Program-made: the position numbers and the translations under genes
Assembly (NCBI GenBank): GCA_045642465.1
Contig: JAZUIY010000016.1
Coordinates: 434,001-498,000 of the forward strand
Direction: 5' to 3'
DNA from: RUG420 sp045642465
Lineage (GTDB): Bacteria; Bacillota; Clostridia; Oscillospirales; Acutalibacteraceae
DNA: 64,000 bases
Shown: one piece after another, positions 25,435 to 32,621 of the stretch
Layout of the letters: the number at the start of each line of letters is the position of its first letter
Position numbering within the stretch: the stretch's first letter is position 1
The notes under the pieces: generated by a model
Told to the model about the DNA's origin: nothing
The model's input: the letters and a program-made list of their open reading frames with translations, nothing else
The model's database searches: none

Positions 25435-26697
25435 ATGGGCAGTAGTACCGTTCTACTTGTTGTCTTATTTGTTTGTATTGTAGGCTCTGCATTTTTCTCG
25501 TCTTCGGAAACTGCGTTTTCCTGTGCTAACCGCATGCGGCTCAAGTCCATGGAACAAGAGGGGGACAAGAAAGCTGGGAAAGTATTAAAAATCATTGATG
25601 ATTATGACAGCATGCTTTCTGCCATTCTCATCGGGAACAATATTGTAAACATTGCCGCATCCTCTATTTGTACCGTGCTCTTTGTACGGGCCATGGGGGA
25701 CATCGGTGCCACTTGGTCCACCTTGGTGTTGACCATTGTCATTTTGATCTTTGGTGAAGTTACCCCGAAATCCATTGCTAAGGAAATTCCGGAAAAGCTG
25801 GCAAAAGTGTTCTGCGGACCAATTGACGTTCTGATGAAAATCTTCCTTCCACTGACCAAACTGTTTGCTTGGTGGAAGAAAGCCATTAAGAAGATCTTTA
25901 ATCTAAACGCGGAAGATAAAATTACCGAAGAAGAATTCATGACCATGGTAGATGAAGCAGAGTCCGACGGTGGTATTTCCGAAGATGACTCCGAACTCAT
26001 CAAGAACGTTATGGACTTCAACGACGCAGAAGTAGGGGAAATCATTACCCCTCGTGTAGACATTATTGCCGTTCCTTTGGATGCAACGGAGGAAGAAGTA
26101 GCGGATGCCTTCCGGGAATCCGACTTTACCCGTATTCCGGTGTACGACGAAGACTTGGATGACATTGTGGGCTTCATTCACGCCAAAGACTTTGCAGATG
26201 ATGTTTTGTCCGGTGACACCAAATGGCCTGACATTGTTCAGAAGATTCAGTATTTCCCACCGACCATGAAGATTTCCAAGGCCTTGGATATCCTCAAGGA
26301 ATCTCATATCCACATGGCAGTGGTATCCGACGAATTCGGCGGTACCGAAGGCCTCATTACTATGGAAGACATTCTGGAAGAACTGGTAGGGGAAATCTAC
26401 GACGAGCACGACGAAGTGGAAAGCAACTTCGTGGAAATTGCCCCGAATGAATATGCGGTAGACTGCGGCATGGACGTGGAAGACTTCTTTGAATTCTTCC
26501 AAATGGAAGAACCTGACTCTGACTCCAACACCGTAGCCGGCTGGGCACTGGAACAGTTTGAAGAAATTCCGGAACCGGGCCAGAAGTTCACCTACGAAAA
26601 CCTGGAAGTCACTGCCATGATGGTAAACTCCAAGAAGTTAGAAGAAATTGCAGTAAAGGTTCTGGAACATGAAGAGCGTAACGATCCGGAAGAATGA
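25435..26697 (+). CDS. CNNM/CorC-HlyC family (DUF21-CBS) membrane protein
   Basis: A 420-residue protein with the family's domain order: DUF21 membrane domain with four helices (about 1-150, including SSSETAFSCAN near 21), two CBS domains (about 200-325: ITPRVDIIAVP, FTRIPVYDEDLDDIVGFIHAKD, HMAVVSDEFGGTEGLITMED) and a CorC_HlyC domain at 340-415. Members export or sense Mg2+; the older name hemolysin C does not describe their function. AGGAGGG sits about 10 bases before the ATG. Its 3' end overlaps the start of the pseudouridine synthase gene by 29 bases. Confidence 0.92.
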   Translation: MGSSTVLLVVLFVCIVGSAFFSSSETAFSCANRMRLKSMEQEGDKKAGKVLKIIDDYDSMLSAILIGNNIVNIAASSICTVLFVRAMGDIGATWSTLVLTIVILIFGEVTPKSIAKEIPEKLAKVFCGPIDVLMKIFLPLTKLFAWWKKAIKKIFNLNAEDKITEEEFMTMVDEAESDGGISEDDSELIKNVMDFNDAEVGEIITPRVDIIAVPLDATEEEVADAFRESDFTRIPVYDEDLDDIVGFIHAKDFADDVLSGDTKWPDIVQKIQYFPPTMKISKALDILKESHIHMAVVSDEFGGTEGLITMEDILEELVGEIYDEHDEVESNFVEIAPNEYAVDCGMDVEDFFEFFQMEEPDSDSNTVAGWALEQFEEIPEPGQKFTYENLEVTAMMVNSKKLEEIAVKVLEHEERNDPEE

Positions 26698-27628
26698 TGC
26701 AAATCAGCGGCTGGATAAATTCCTTACCAAGTCGTATCCCAATTTGCCTCAATCTTTAATGTATAAATACATCCGAAAAAAACGGATTAAAGTCAACGGG
26801 AAAAGGGCAGAAATCAGTACCCGGCTTAATGAGGGCGATGTCGTTGATTTATACATCAACGACGAGTTCTTTGAACAAAAGGAACCCCGCTATGACTTTT
26901 TGCATGCAGGGACCCAATTGAGCATTCTCTATGAAGATGAGAACTTACTCCTCTTGGATAAGAAGGTGGGCTTGCTGTGTCACCCAGACAATTCTGAGTA
27001 CGTTGACACGTTGATTACCAGAGTAAAGCGGTATCTCTATGAAAAAGGGGAATATCACCCCGAAGACGAAACCTCCTTTGCTCCGGCGCTGATTAACCGA
27101 ATTGACCGCAATACCGGCGGCATTGTTATGGCCGCCAAAAATGCGGAAACTTTACGGATCCTAAACCAGAAAGTGAAGGACCGTGAACTGAACAAATATT
27201 ATTTGTGCGTGGTTCACGGTACCCCGAAAAAGCAAGCTGATACCTTAAAAGGCTGGTTAATCAAAGACGAGCAAAAGAACAAAGTCTTCGTGGGTACGTC
27301 GCCGTCCCCGGGCGCAAAGGAAATCCGCACCAAGTACCAGGTACTCCGTTCTGACAAGGGCTTGTCTCTCATTGAAGTGGAACTGCTGACAGGCCGCACT
27401 CATCAGATTCGTGCCCACTTCGCCAGCATTGGCTGTCCTTTGCTGGGGGACGGCAAATATGGTACCAATCAATTGAATAAAAAGCAGGGTGGCTATAAGA
27501 AGCAATTCCTCTACTCTTATAAACTGGAATTTGACTTCACCACGGATGCAGGAATGTTAAACTATCTAAATCAACAAAGTTTTGAAGTTCCTAATGTATG
27601 GTTTGCTGACCAATTCCCGAATTTTTAA
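26669..27628 (+). CDS. RluA-family 23S rRNA pseudouridine synthase
   Basis: A 319-residue protein with an N-terminal S4 RNA-binding domain (about 12-75, QRLDKFL, YIRKKRIKVNGKRA) and a catalytic domain with Asp146 in the NRIDRNTGG motif. The family's LTGRTHQIRAHFASIGCPLLGD segment is near 244-265. It converts specific uridines of 23S rRNA (RluC/RluD type) to pseudouridine. It begins inside the preceding gene, with AAAGG 8 bases upstream of the ATG. The terminator stem contains its last codons, and the stop codon lies in the loop. Confidence 0.93.
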   Translation: MKSVTIRKNDANQRLDKFLTKSYPNLPQSLMYKYIRKKRIKVNGKRAEISTRLNEGDVVDLYINDEFFEQKEPRYDFLHAGTQLSILYEDENLLLLDKKVGLLCHPDNSEYVDTLITRVKRYLYEKGEYHPEDETSFAPALINRIDRNTGGIVMAAKNAETLRILNQKVKDRELNKYYLCVVHGTPKKQADTLKGWLIKDEQKNKVFVGTSPSPGAKEIRTKYQVLRSDKGLSLIEVELLTGRTHQIRAHFASIGCPLLGDGKYGTNQLNKKQGGYKKQFLYSYKLEFDFTTDAGMLNYLNQQSFEVPNVWFADQFPNF

Positions 27629-27653
27629 GTTGGGAATTGGTCAGTTTTTATTT
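27606..27653 (+). terminator. Terminator overlapping the end of the RluA-type gene
   Basis: A 13-bp perfect stem CTGACCAATTCCC / GGGAATTGGTCAG (27606-27618, 27632-27644) followed by TTTTTATTT. The gene's stop codon is in the loop. Confidence 0.9.
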
Positions 27654-27710
27654 GGTGTACAAAGATAGACAAAAAGAGGCCCGTGAGTCGTGACTTTGTT
27701 GTCTATTTCG

Positions 27711-27739
27711 TTGACTTTACCTGGTTAAAACACTATAAT
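27711..27739 (+). promoter_or_regulatory. Strong promoter of the SCP2-aminotransferase operon
   Basis: TTGACT (27711-27716), 17 bases, perfect TATAAT (27734-27739). It is followed by a leader of about 70 bases before the first gene. Confidence 0.85.
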
Positions 27740-27817
27740 TAAAAATGCTAATTATGTGTGGAGGTGTAGTGGGAATTCACGCTGCACATTCAGTATTTTA
27801 AAAAAGGAGGACTCCCC

Positions 27818-28582
27818 ATGATTGATCAGAAAGCTTTAGCTTATGTCAACGCTTATGGCGTACTTCGTGCTCTCGAAAACGTGTGCGATCTCGTTCCAGA
27901 AGCAAAAAAAATCTGTGCTGGCCTTAAAAATCCAGTAGCTCTTTGTCTTGATGTTAAAGACGGTCCTTGCGTAACTTATAAGTTCGATAAAGACGGCTGT
28001 AAGTTCGTTGAAGGCGATGCAGAGTGCACCTGCAAGATGTCTTTCACTTCCTGCAAAGCTCTTAACAACCTTGTAAACAACAGCGTTCCTGGTATCCCTA
28101 CCAAGAATCCTGTTCAGGTGCTCACTTTCTTGCTTGGTCCTTTCACTAAGTTGACCGACATCATGAGCAAATACCTTCAGCCGGAAGAAGCTGACCTTAA
28201 GGATCCAGAATTCTTCAGACTGAACACCATCCTTACCATGTATGTAATCGGCGGCGCTGTATGTGCTCTCGGTAACTACGATGAAATCTCCAAGATTTCT
28301 GCTTCCGGTATGGTAGACGGTAAAGTACAGATGGGCATTAAAGATGCTTGCTACGTTACCGTTGTTGCTAAGGATCAGAAGCTTTCCCTCATCAAGGAAA
28401 AGCCAGAAAATCCTAGAGCTATCATGGAATTCAGCTCCATTGAACTTGCTAACGGCCTGTTCAACGGTACTGTTTCCACTATCGCTGAACTTTGCGCAGG
28501 CAACATTAAGATGGCCGGCATGATCAGCATGCTCGATAACATCAACCGTATTCTTGACCGCGTTGCGGTTTATTTAGCATAA
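27818..28582 (+). CDS. SCP2 sterol-carrier-like protein
   Basis: A 254-residue soluble protein without signal peptide. Its two halves (about 30-110 and 160-250) alternate beta strands and amphipathic helices in the manner of SCP2-like lipid-binding domains (VTYKFDKDGCKFVEGDAECTC; MGIKDACYVTVVAK). It carries many cysteines (about ten). A perfect AAAGGAGGAC site, a consensus promoter and strongly biased codons indicate an abundant product. It is the first gene of an operon with a class III aminotransferase 13 bases downstream. A role in carrying a hydrophobic substrate for that enzyme is an inference; family placement is by eye. Confidence 0.55.
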   Translation: MIDQKALAYVNAYGVLRALENVCDLVPEAKKICAGLKNPVALCLDVKDGPCVTYKFDKDGCKFVEGDAECTCKMSFTSCKALNNLVNNSVPGIPTKNPVQVLTFLLGPFTKLTDIMSKYLQPEEADLKDPEFFRLNTILTMYVIGGAVCALGNYDEISKISASGMVDGKVQMGIKDACYVTVVAKDQKLSLIKEKPENPRAIMEFSSIELANGLFNGTVSTIAELCAGNIKMAGMISMLDNINRILDRVAVYLA

Positions 28583-28595
28583 GGAGGGGACTACA

Positions 28596-29870
28596 ATGAG
28601 TAAATTTCCTGAATACACTCACGAAAAATCCCAGGAATGGTTTAACAGAGCTTTAAAGGCTATTCCTGCTGGTGTATATGGTCACCTTGGTCCATCCGAA
28701 GGATTGTTCCTTCCTATCACCAAATGGCCACTGATGGCAGATCATGCTAAGGGTTCCTATTTCTGGGACGTTGATGGTAACAAATACCTCGACATGATGT
28801 GCGCATACGGTCCTAACGTTCTCGGTTACTGCGATGACGACGTAGACGCCGCTGCAATTGAACAGTTAAAGATCGGTAACTGCCTTACTTCTCCATCCTA
28901 CAAGATGGTAGAATGCGCAGAACTCCTGAAGGATACCGTTAATATTGCTGACTGGGTATACTTCATGAAGAACGGTTCCGACGCCACTCAGATGGCTGCC
29001 ATTACCGCTCGTGCCGGTACCGGCAAAGATAAGATCATGTACTTCAAGGGTTACTATCATGGTAACTTCCCATGGTGCATGAAGCCTGACTATCCTGGCA
29101 TCCTGCCATCCGATACTCAGAACAACATCATCATTCCATGGTTCGACATGAAGGCTATGGAAGAAGAATACGAAAAAGCTGGTGGAAATGTAGCTGCTTT
29201 GATTGCTCAGCCATATGACCATGGTAACTTCTATGACAACGTTCCTGCCACCAAGGAACAGTGGGCTAAGGTTCGCAAGTTCTGCGACGACCACGGTATG
29301 GCTCTCATCATCGACGACGTACGTGCTGGCTTCCGTCTTGACCTTGCCGGTTCTGACCATTACTATGGCTTCAAGGCCGACATGATCTGCTTCTGTAAGG
29401 CACTTGCTAACGGTTACAACATGTCCTGCGTTTGCGGTCAGGAAAAATGGTACACCCCAGCTTCTTCTCTGTCTTACACCGGTTCTTATTGGATGTCTGC
29501 TGAACCTTTCGCAGCTTGTATCGCTTGTATCAACAAGATGAAGGCTCTCGACACTCCTAAGATGTTCCATGACCTGGGTACTAAGATGGGTGAAACCCTC
29601 AAGGCTGCAGGTGCTGAACATGGCTTCGACCTGGTAGTATCCGGTGAAATGCCTCTGTTCTATCTGAGAACTGCTAACGATGATTCTCTTATGCTTCATC
29701 AGGAATGGGTTGCAGAATGTGTATCCCGCGGTTTGTTCATCACTTCTCACCACAACCACTTCATCAATGCTTCTCTCACTGAAGAAGACATTAAGTGGGC
29801 TGGCGAAGTTGCTGAAGATGCATTCGGCGTAGTAGCTGCAAGACATCCGGAAATTGAAGGTCTCAAATAA
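28596..29870 (+). CDS. Class III PLP aminotransferase (GSA aminomutase-like)
   Basis: A 424-residue fold-type I PLP enzyme. The Schiff-base lysine is Lys268 in CFCKALANGY, preceded by the PLP-ring Asp in LIIDDVRAGFR. The layout resembles glutamate-1-semialdehyde aminomutase and related class III aminotransferases (NGSDATQMAAITARAGTGKDKI near 126-147). No heme-pathway gene is adjacent. Pairing with an SCP2-like protein and its very high codon bias suggest instead a dedicated transamination on an amine or keto intermediate. AAGGAGGGG lies before the ATG. It ends at a terminator. Donor and acceptor are unknown. Confidence 0.85.
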   Translation: MSKFPEYTHEKSQEWFNRALKAIPAGVYGHLGPSEGLFLPITKWPLMADHAKGSYFWDVDGNKYLDMMCAYGPNVLGYCDDDVDAAAIEQLKIGNCLTSPSYKMVECAELLKDTVNIADWVYFMKNGSDATQMAAITARAGTGKDKIMYFKGYYHGNFPWCMKPDYPGILPSDTQNNIIIPWFDMKAMEEEYEKAGGNVAALIAQPYDHGNFYDNVPATKEQWAKVRKFCDDHGMALIIDDVRAGFRLDLAGSDHYYGFKADMICFCKALANGYNMSCVCGQEKWYTPASSLSYTGSYWMSAEPFAACIACINKMKALDTPKMFHDLGTKMGETLKAAGAEHGFDLVVSGEMPLFYLRTANDDSLMLHQEWVAECVSRGLFITSHHNHFINASLTEEDIKWAGEVAEDAFGVVAARHPEIEGLK

Positions 29871-29890
29871 GATTTTCTAACTGAAATAGA

Positions 29891-29922
29891 AAGAGCTCCA
29901 CTTTTGTGGAGCTCTTTTTTTA
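29891..29922 (+). terminator. Rho-independent terminator
   Basis: AAGAGCTCCAC / GTGGAGCTCTT (29891-29901, 29906-29916), loop TTTT, then a T run. Confidence 0.92.
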
Positions 29923-29937
29923 TCTGTTTCGTATTTA

Positions 29938-29946
29938 TGATATAAT
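29938..29946 (+). promoter_or_regulatory. Extended -10 promoter of the GDPD-TetR pair
   Basis: TGA-TATAAT (29938-29946), an extended -10 element 31 bases before the GDPD start. The -35 region falls in the terminator T tract. Confidence 0.65.
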
Positions 29947-29977
29947 GAGGATGCATTTTAAGAAAGAAGGGGACAGC

Positions 29978-30700
29978 ATGCCACTAATTATTGCTCATAG
30001 AGGAGCCAATTTACGGGCTCCACAAAACACCATTCCCGCTTTTGAAGCAGCAATAGCAAATGGCGCTTCCGGTGTGGAATTTGATGTGCAGCTTTCCAAA
30101 GATGGTGTGCCTGTCATTTGCCACAACTTTACGGTAGATGAAACTTCCAACGGTCATGGCCTAGTGGTGGATTTGACCTTCGAAGAACTTCGTGCTTTGG
30201 ATTTTGGCATGTGGTTTTCTCCACGGTTCAAAGGCACTCAGATTCCTACTCTTTGGGAAACACTTGAAACCGTTAAGGATATGGAATTCATCAACATTGA
30301 AATTAAGAAGCCAAAAGACTTTCAAATGGATGTGGTAGATAAAACCGTTGCCATGGTAAAGGAATTTGACCTTCAGGATAAAGTTATTTTTTCCAGTTTC
30401 TATTTCAATGTCACCGACAGGGTAAAGGAACTGGATCCATCTTTAAAAGTTGGGTTACTTTATGATTTTGCCAACGTGTATGATAACCGCCTGCTTACCG
30501 GTAAATTCATTGAAGTAGCAAAGGAACATCAGGCAGATGCATTGCATCCTTATTTCGTCTTGACAAAAGTTCCTTCCGGCTATATTAATAAGTGTCATGA
30601 AAATGGCATTGGGATAAACGTGTGGGGAATCAAGGGCTCCACACATCTGGAACATTATAAAAACACAGAGGTAGATACCATCATCACTGATTTGGTATAA
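29978..30700 (+). CDS. Glycerophosphodiester phosphodiesterase family protein
   Basis: A 240-residue cytosolic GDPD-fold protein that would release glycerol-3-phosphate from deacylated phospholipids. Catalytic His7-Arg8 (AHRG), the metal pair Glu34/Asp36 and His49 are present. However, the usual P-E-N-T reads PQNT (Gln16) and the usual H-D reads H-N (Asn50). Both are deviations at conserved positions. ATG 29978 is supported by AGAAAGGGG; earlier in-frame codons lie upstream of the promoter. The TetR gene starts 12 bases after its stop. Loss of activity or a changed substrate is possible. Confidence 0.8.
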   Translation: MPLIIAHRGANLRAPQNTIPAFEAAIANGASGVEFDVQLSKDGVPVICHNFTVDETSNGHGLVVDLTFEELRALDFGMWFSPRFKGTQIPTLWETLETVKDMEFINIEIKKPKDFQMDVVDKTVAMVKEFDLQDKVIFSSFYFNVTDRVKELDPSLKVGLLYDFANVYDNRLLTGKFIEVAKEHQADALHPYFVLTKVPSGYINKCHENGIGINVWGIKGSTHLEHYKNTEVDTIITDLV

Positions 30701-30711
30701 GAAAGGGTATT

Positions 30712-31377
30712 ATGGAAACAAAAAAATATTTAGACGAACAGAACCGCATTGCCGGTATTGCTTACTCTTTATTCCGTGAAAAAGGGTTTGCAGAAACATC
30801 TTATGGCGATATAGCCTTTGCCTGTGGTATCAAAAAGTCTTTACTGCAGTACTATTTTCCAAAGAAAGATGACTTCATTTCTTTGTTTGTAGAACGTTCT
30901 TTCGATATCATTACCCACTATGATGGCTTGAATTTGAAGAACGACATTATCGGCTTAGAAAAGATCTATCTGCTGGCCTATTTCGAATACTGGTACATTT
31001 GTAACTGGGAACCGTCTTTCAAAATTACGAAGGACTTAATCGCCTCAAGAGCCTATGGGAAGGTTGTAGAGGAGACCATTACCGATTGGATGTCCGAGTA
31101 TCTTCACATTAAATTGCCTTCCTTCAAGAAAGAACTGTTGGAAATCATCACGGTTCTGGTAGGCGGCGGTTTTGAATATGCTTATATGAGCCGCCAAAAT
31201 AAGGAATCTGTTGACGTAGACCGGTATGTGGATATGGCTATGTCACAGTTGGCCGGAACCATTTTAAAATTTGGCTTTGCTAAAGAAAGAATTAAAAAGC
31301 CGAAAGTGGTAACGGATGAATGGCTACAAGGAGTAGCAGAAGACATTGACCGTGAAATCTTCCAATTTGATGAATAA
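30712..31377 (+). CDS. TetR-family transcriptional regulator
   Basis: A 221-residue TetR/AcrR-type repressor. The helix-turn-helix covers about 26-48 (TSYGDIAFACGIKKSLLQYYF), followed by the KKDDFISLF region. The C-terminal ligand domain contains several aromatic residues (YFEYWYICNWEPSF), which suits a hydrophobic ligand. It is co-transcribed with the GDPD and is convergent with the membrane protein gene at 31498-32382. The promoter of that gene carries a 22-bp palindrome of TetR-operator type. Regulation of that gene by this protein is an inference. Confidence 0.88.
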   Translation: METKKYLDEQNRIAGIAYSLFREKGFAETSYGDIAFACGIKKSLLQYYFPKKDDFISLFVERSFDIITHYDGLNLKNDIIGLEKIYLLAYFEYWYICNWEPSFKITKDLIASRAYGKVVEETITDWMSEYLHIKLPSFKKELLEIITVLVGGGFEYAYMSRQNKESVDVDRYVDMAMSQLAGTILKFGFAKERIKKPKVVTDEWLQGVAEDIDREIFQFDE

Positions 31378-31385
31378 AAAACAAA

Positions 31386-31413
31386 AGCCCCGGAACTCAA
31401 GTTCCGGGGTTTG
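31386..31413. terminator. Terminator after the TetR gene
   Basis: CCCCGGAACT / AGTTCCGGGG hairpin (31388-31409) with a short T-rich tail (TTTGCTTT). Confidence 0.7.
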
Positions 31414-31497
31414 CTTTATGTTAGCAGTGAAAATTTAAAATTATATTTTGTAGAGTTTCGATTTTAAATTTATTAGCAGGTTGTTTTAACGTTTAAT

Positions 31498-32382
31498 TTA
31501 CCACTTGAAGTTAGTGGACTTTTCTTTGTATTCAGCAAGTGCGTTGATGGTTTCGTTATACTTATCTTCCATGCCCTTAATTGGCTTACGGGTGTATGGG
31601 TTCATACCGAAAGTAACGTAACGGTGTGTAAGCATAAGAATGAAGCAAGCGTCGAGAATAGCGCAGATAATAGCCAGCATGTAAACGAACCACTGACCAG
31701 GCATCCACATGAAACCGAGAACAGTTGGAGCTACTGTACCAATGAACTTGAGCCATGCAAGCCAAATGGAAGTACCTTCAATGGTTTCCTTCTGGAACAT
31801 ATGAGTAATGAACAGGAAGGACATTACGGTGTTCATGAGATAAGCTGCGAACATAGGAGAGTCCGGAAGATGTGGCCACTGAGCGTTGGTGGAAAGTACC
31901 AACAAGAACATCAGTGCGAACAGGCCGCATTTTACACTGTAGTAAAAGCCCGGTTTGCCATATACTTCGCCCCAGCGCTGTCTGAATGCATATTTACCAT
32001 ATTTCAGGTCAAGAACATACATTACGAAGTCGAATACTACCCAAAGGTAGATACCCCAGCGGGTAACTGGTTCCGGATATGGAACCAGGAATGCGAACTG
32101 GAATTCCCAAGAGAAGTTGAGGCACAGAGCTACCCATGGCATAGATGGAGCATGCTGAGTGTAAAGCTTCTGGATAATGATGAGATAAACACCAGTCCAG
32201 GTAAGAGCAGAACATACAATCAGGAAAATTTCAAGGAATCCAAGGTTGTCAAAAAGGTTCTTGATGTAGTCATACCATCCGTCATACGGAGTCATCAGTA
32301 CGAGATCTCCCCATTTAACACCGGTGTTTCCTTTCATGTTTTCCCCAATGTTTGCAATGAAATTAGTAATAAAACTAAACAT
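31498..32382 (-). CDS. Pyr4/PaxB-like membrane terpene cyclase homologue (candidate)
   Basis: A 294-residue protein with about seven hydrophobic segments. The segment after helix 2 reads M-P-W-V-A-L-C-L-N-F-S-W-E, with Glu93. The last helix carries Asp244 in ILDACF before THRY. This pattern (N-x-x-W-E then a long hydrophobic stretch; a final helix with D and a basic end) matches my recollection of fungal meroterpenoid/indole-diterpene cyclases (PaxB, Pyr4) and bacterial DmtA1, where one Glu and one Asp do the acid catalysis. The start at 32382 is set by AGGAGGACC; an earlier frame start is poorer. Codon bias and ribosome binding site suggest abundance. Without a search this is a family proposal only; an unrelated seven-helix protein is possible. 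Confidence 0.5.
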   Translation of the reverse strand: MFSFITNFIANIGENMKGNTGVKWGDLVLMTPYDGWYDYIKNLFDNLGFLEIFLIVCSALTWTGVYLIIIQKLYTQHAPSMPWVALCLNFSWEFQFAFLVPYPEPVTRWGIYLWVVFDFVMYVLDLKYGKYAFRQRWGEVYGKPGFYYSVKCGLFALMFLLVLSTNAQWPHLPDSPMFAAYLMNTVMSFLFITHMFQKETIEGTSIWLAWLKFIGTVAPTVLGFMWMPGQWFVYMLAIICAILDACFILMLTHRYVTFGMNPYTRKPIKGMEDKYNETINALAEYKEKSTNFKW

Positions 32383-32412
32383 TTGAGGTCCTCCTAAACA
32401 TGCTAACATAAG

Positions 32413-32434
32413 GAATTTGTACGTGTACAAATTC
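32413..32434. promoter_or_regulatory. 22-bp palindromic operator candidate
   Basis: Perfect arms GAATTTGTAC and GTACAAATTC around GT, lying just downstream of the -10 box of the 31498-32382 gene. A repressor bound here would block transcription. The neighbouring TetR protein is the obvious candidate. Confidence 0.65.
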
Positions 32435-32444
32435 TCTCAACCTT

Positions 32445-32473
32445 ACTATATAAAACAAAGGTCAAAAATACAA
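32445..32473 (-). promoter_or_regulatory. Promoter of the terpene cyclase-like gene
   Basis: On the minus strand: TTGTAT (32468-32473), a 17-base spacer and TATAGT (32445-32450), immediately upstream of the palindrome. Confidence 0.55.
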
Positions 32474-32541
32474 TATAGAATTTATTAACAGAGTGCAATA
32501 AATTGTAACACTTTAAAGACGAATGGAGATACCAGGGGCCG

Positions 32542-32555
32542 CGAACAAATGTTCG
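32542..32555. promoter_or_regulatory. LexA/DinR (SOS) box
   Basis: CGAACAAATGTTCG matches the Gram-positive consensus CGAACN4GTTCG exactly and lies just upstream of the uvrB -35 box. DNA damage induction of uvrBA is expected. Confidence 0.92.
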
Positions 32556-32563
32556 CTTTTCTG

Positions 32564-32592
32564 TTTACATTAAAAATTTACTTTGATATAAT
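32564..32592 (+). promoter_or_regulatory. uvrBA promoter
   Basis: TTTACA (32564-32569), 17 bases, TATAAT (32587-32592). Confidence 0.88.
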
Positions 32593-32621
32593 GAGTTGAA
32601 TTTAGGGTAAGGGGTGAAAAA

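Noticed and set aside
28596..29870. Calling the aminotransferase hemL
   Set aside because: No heme gene nearby and it is paired with an SCP2-like protein; a general class III call is safer.
31498..32430. Start of the cyclase-like gene at 32430
   Set aside because: The extra 16 residues would cover the AGGAGG site; ATG 32382 has ideal spacing.
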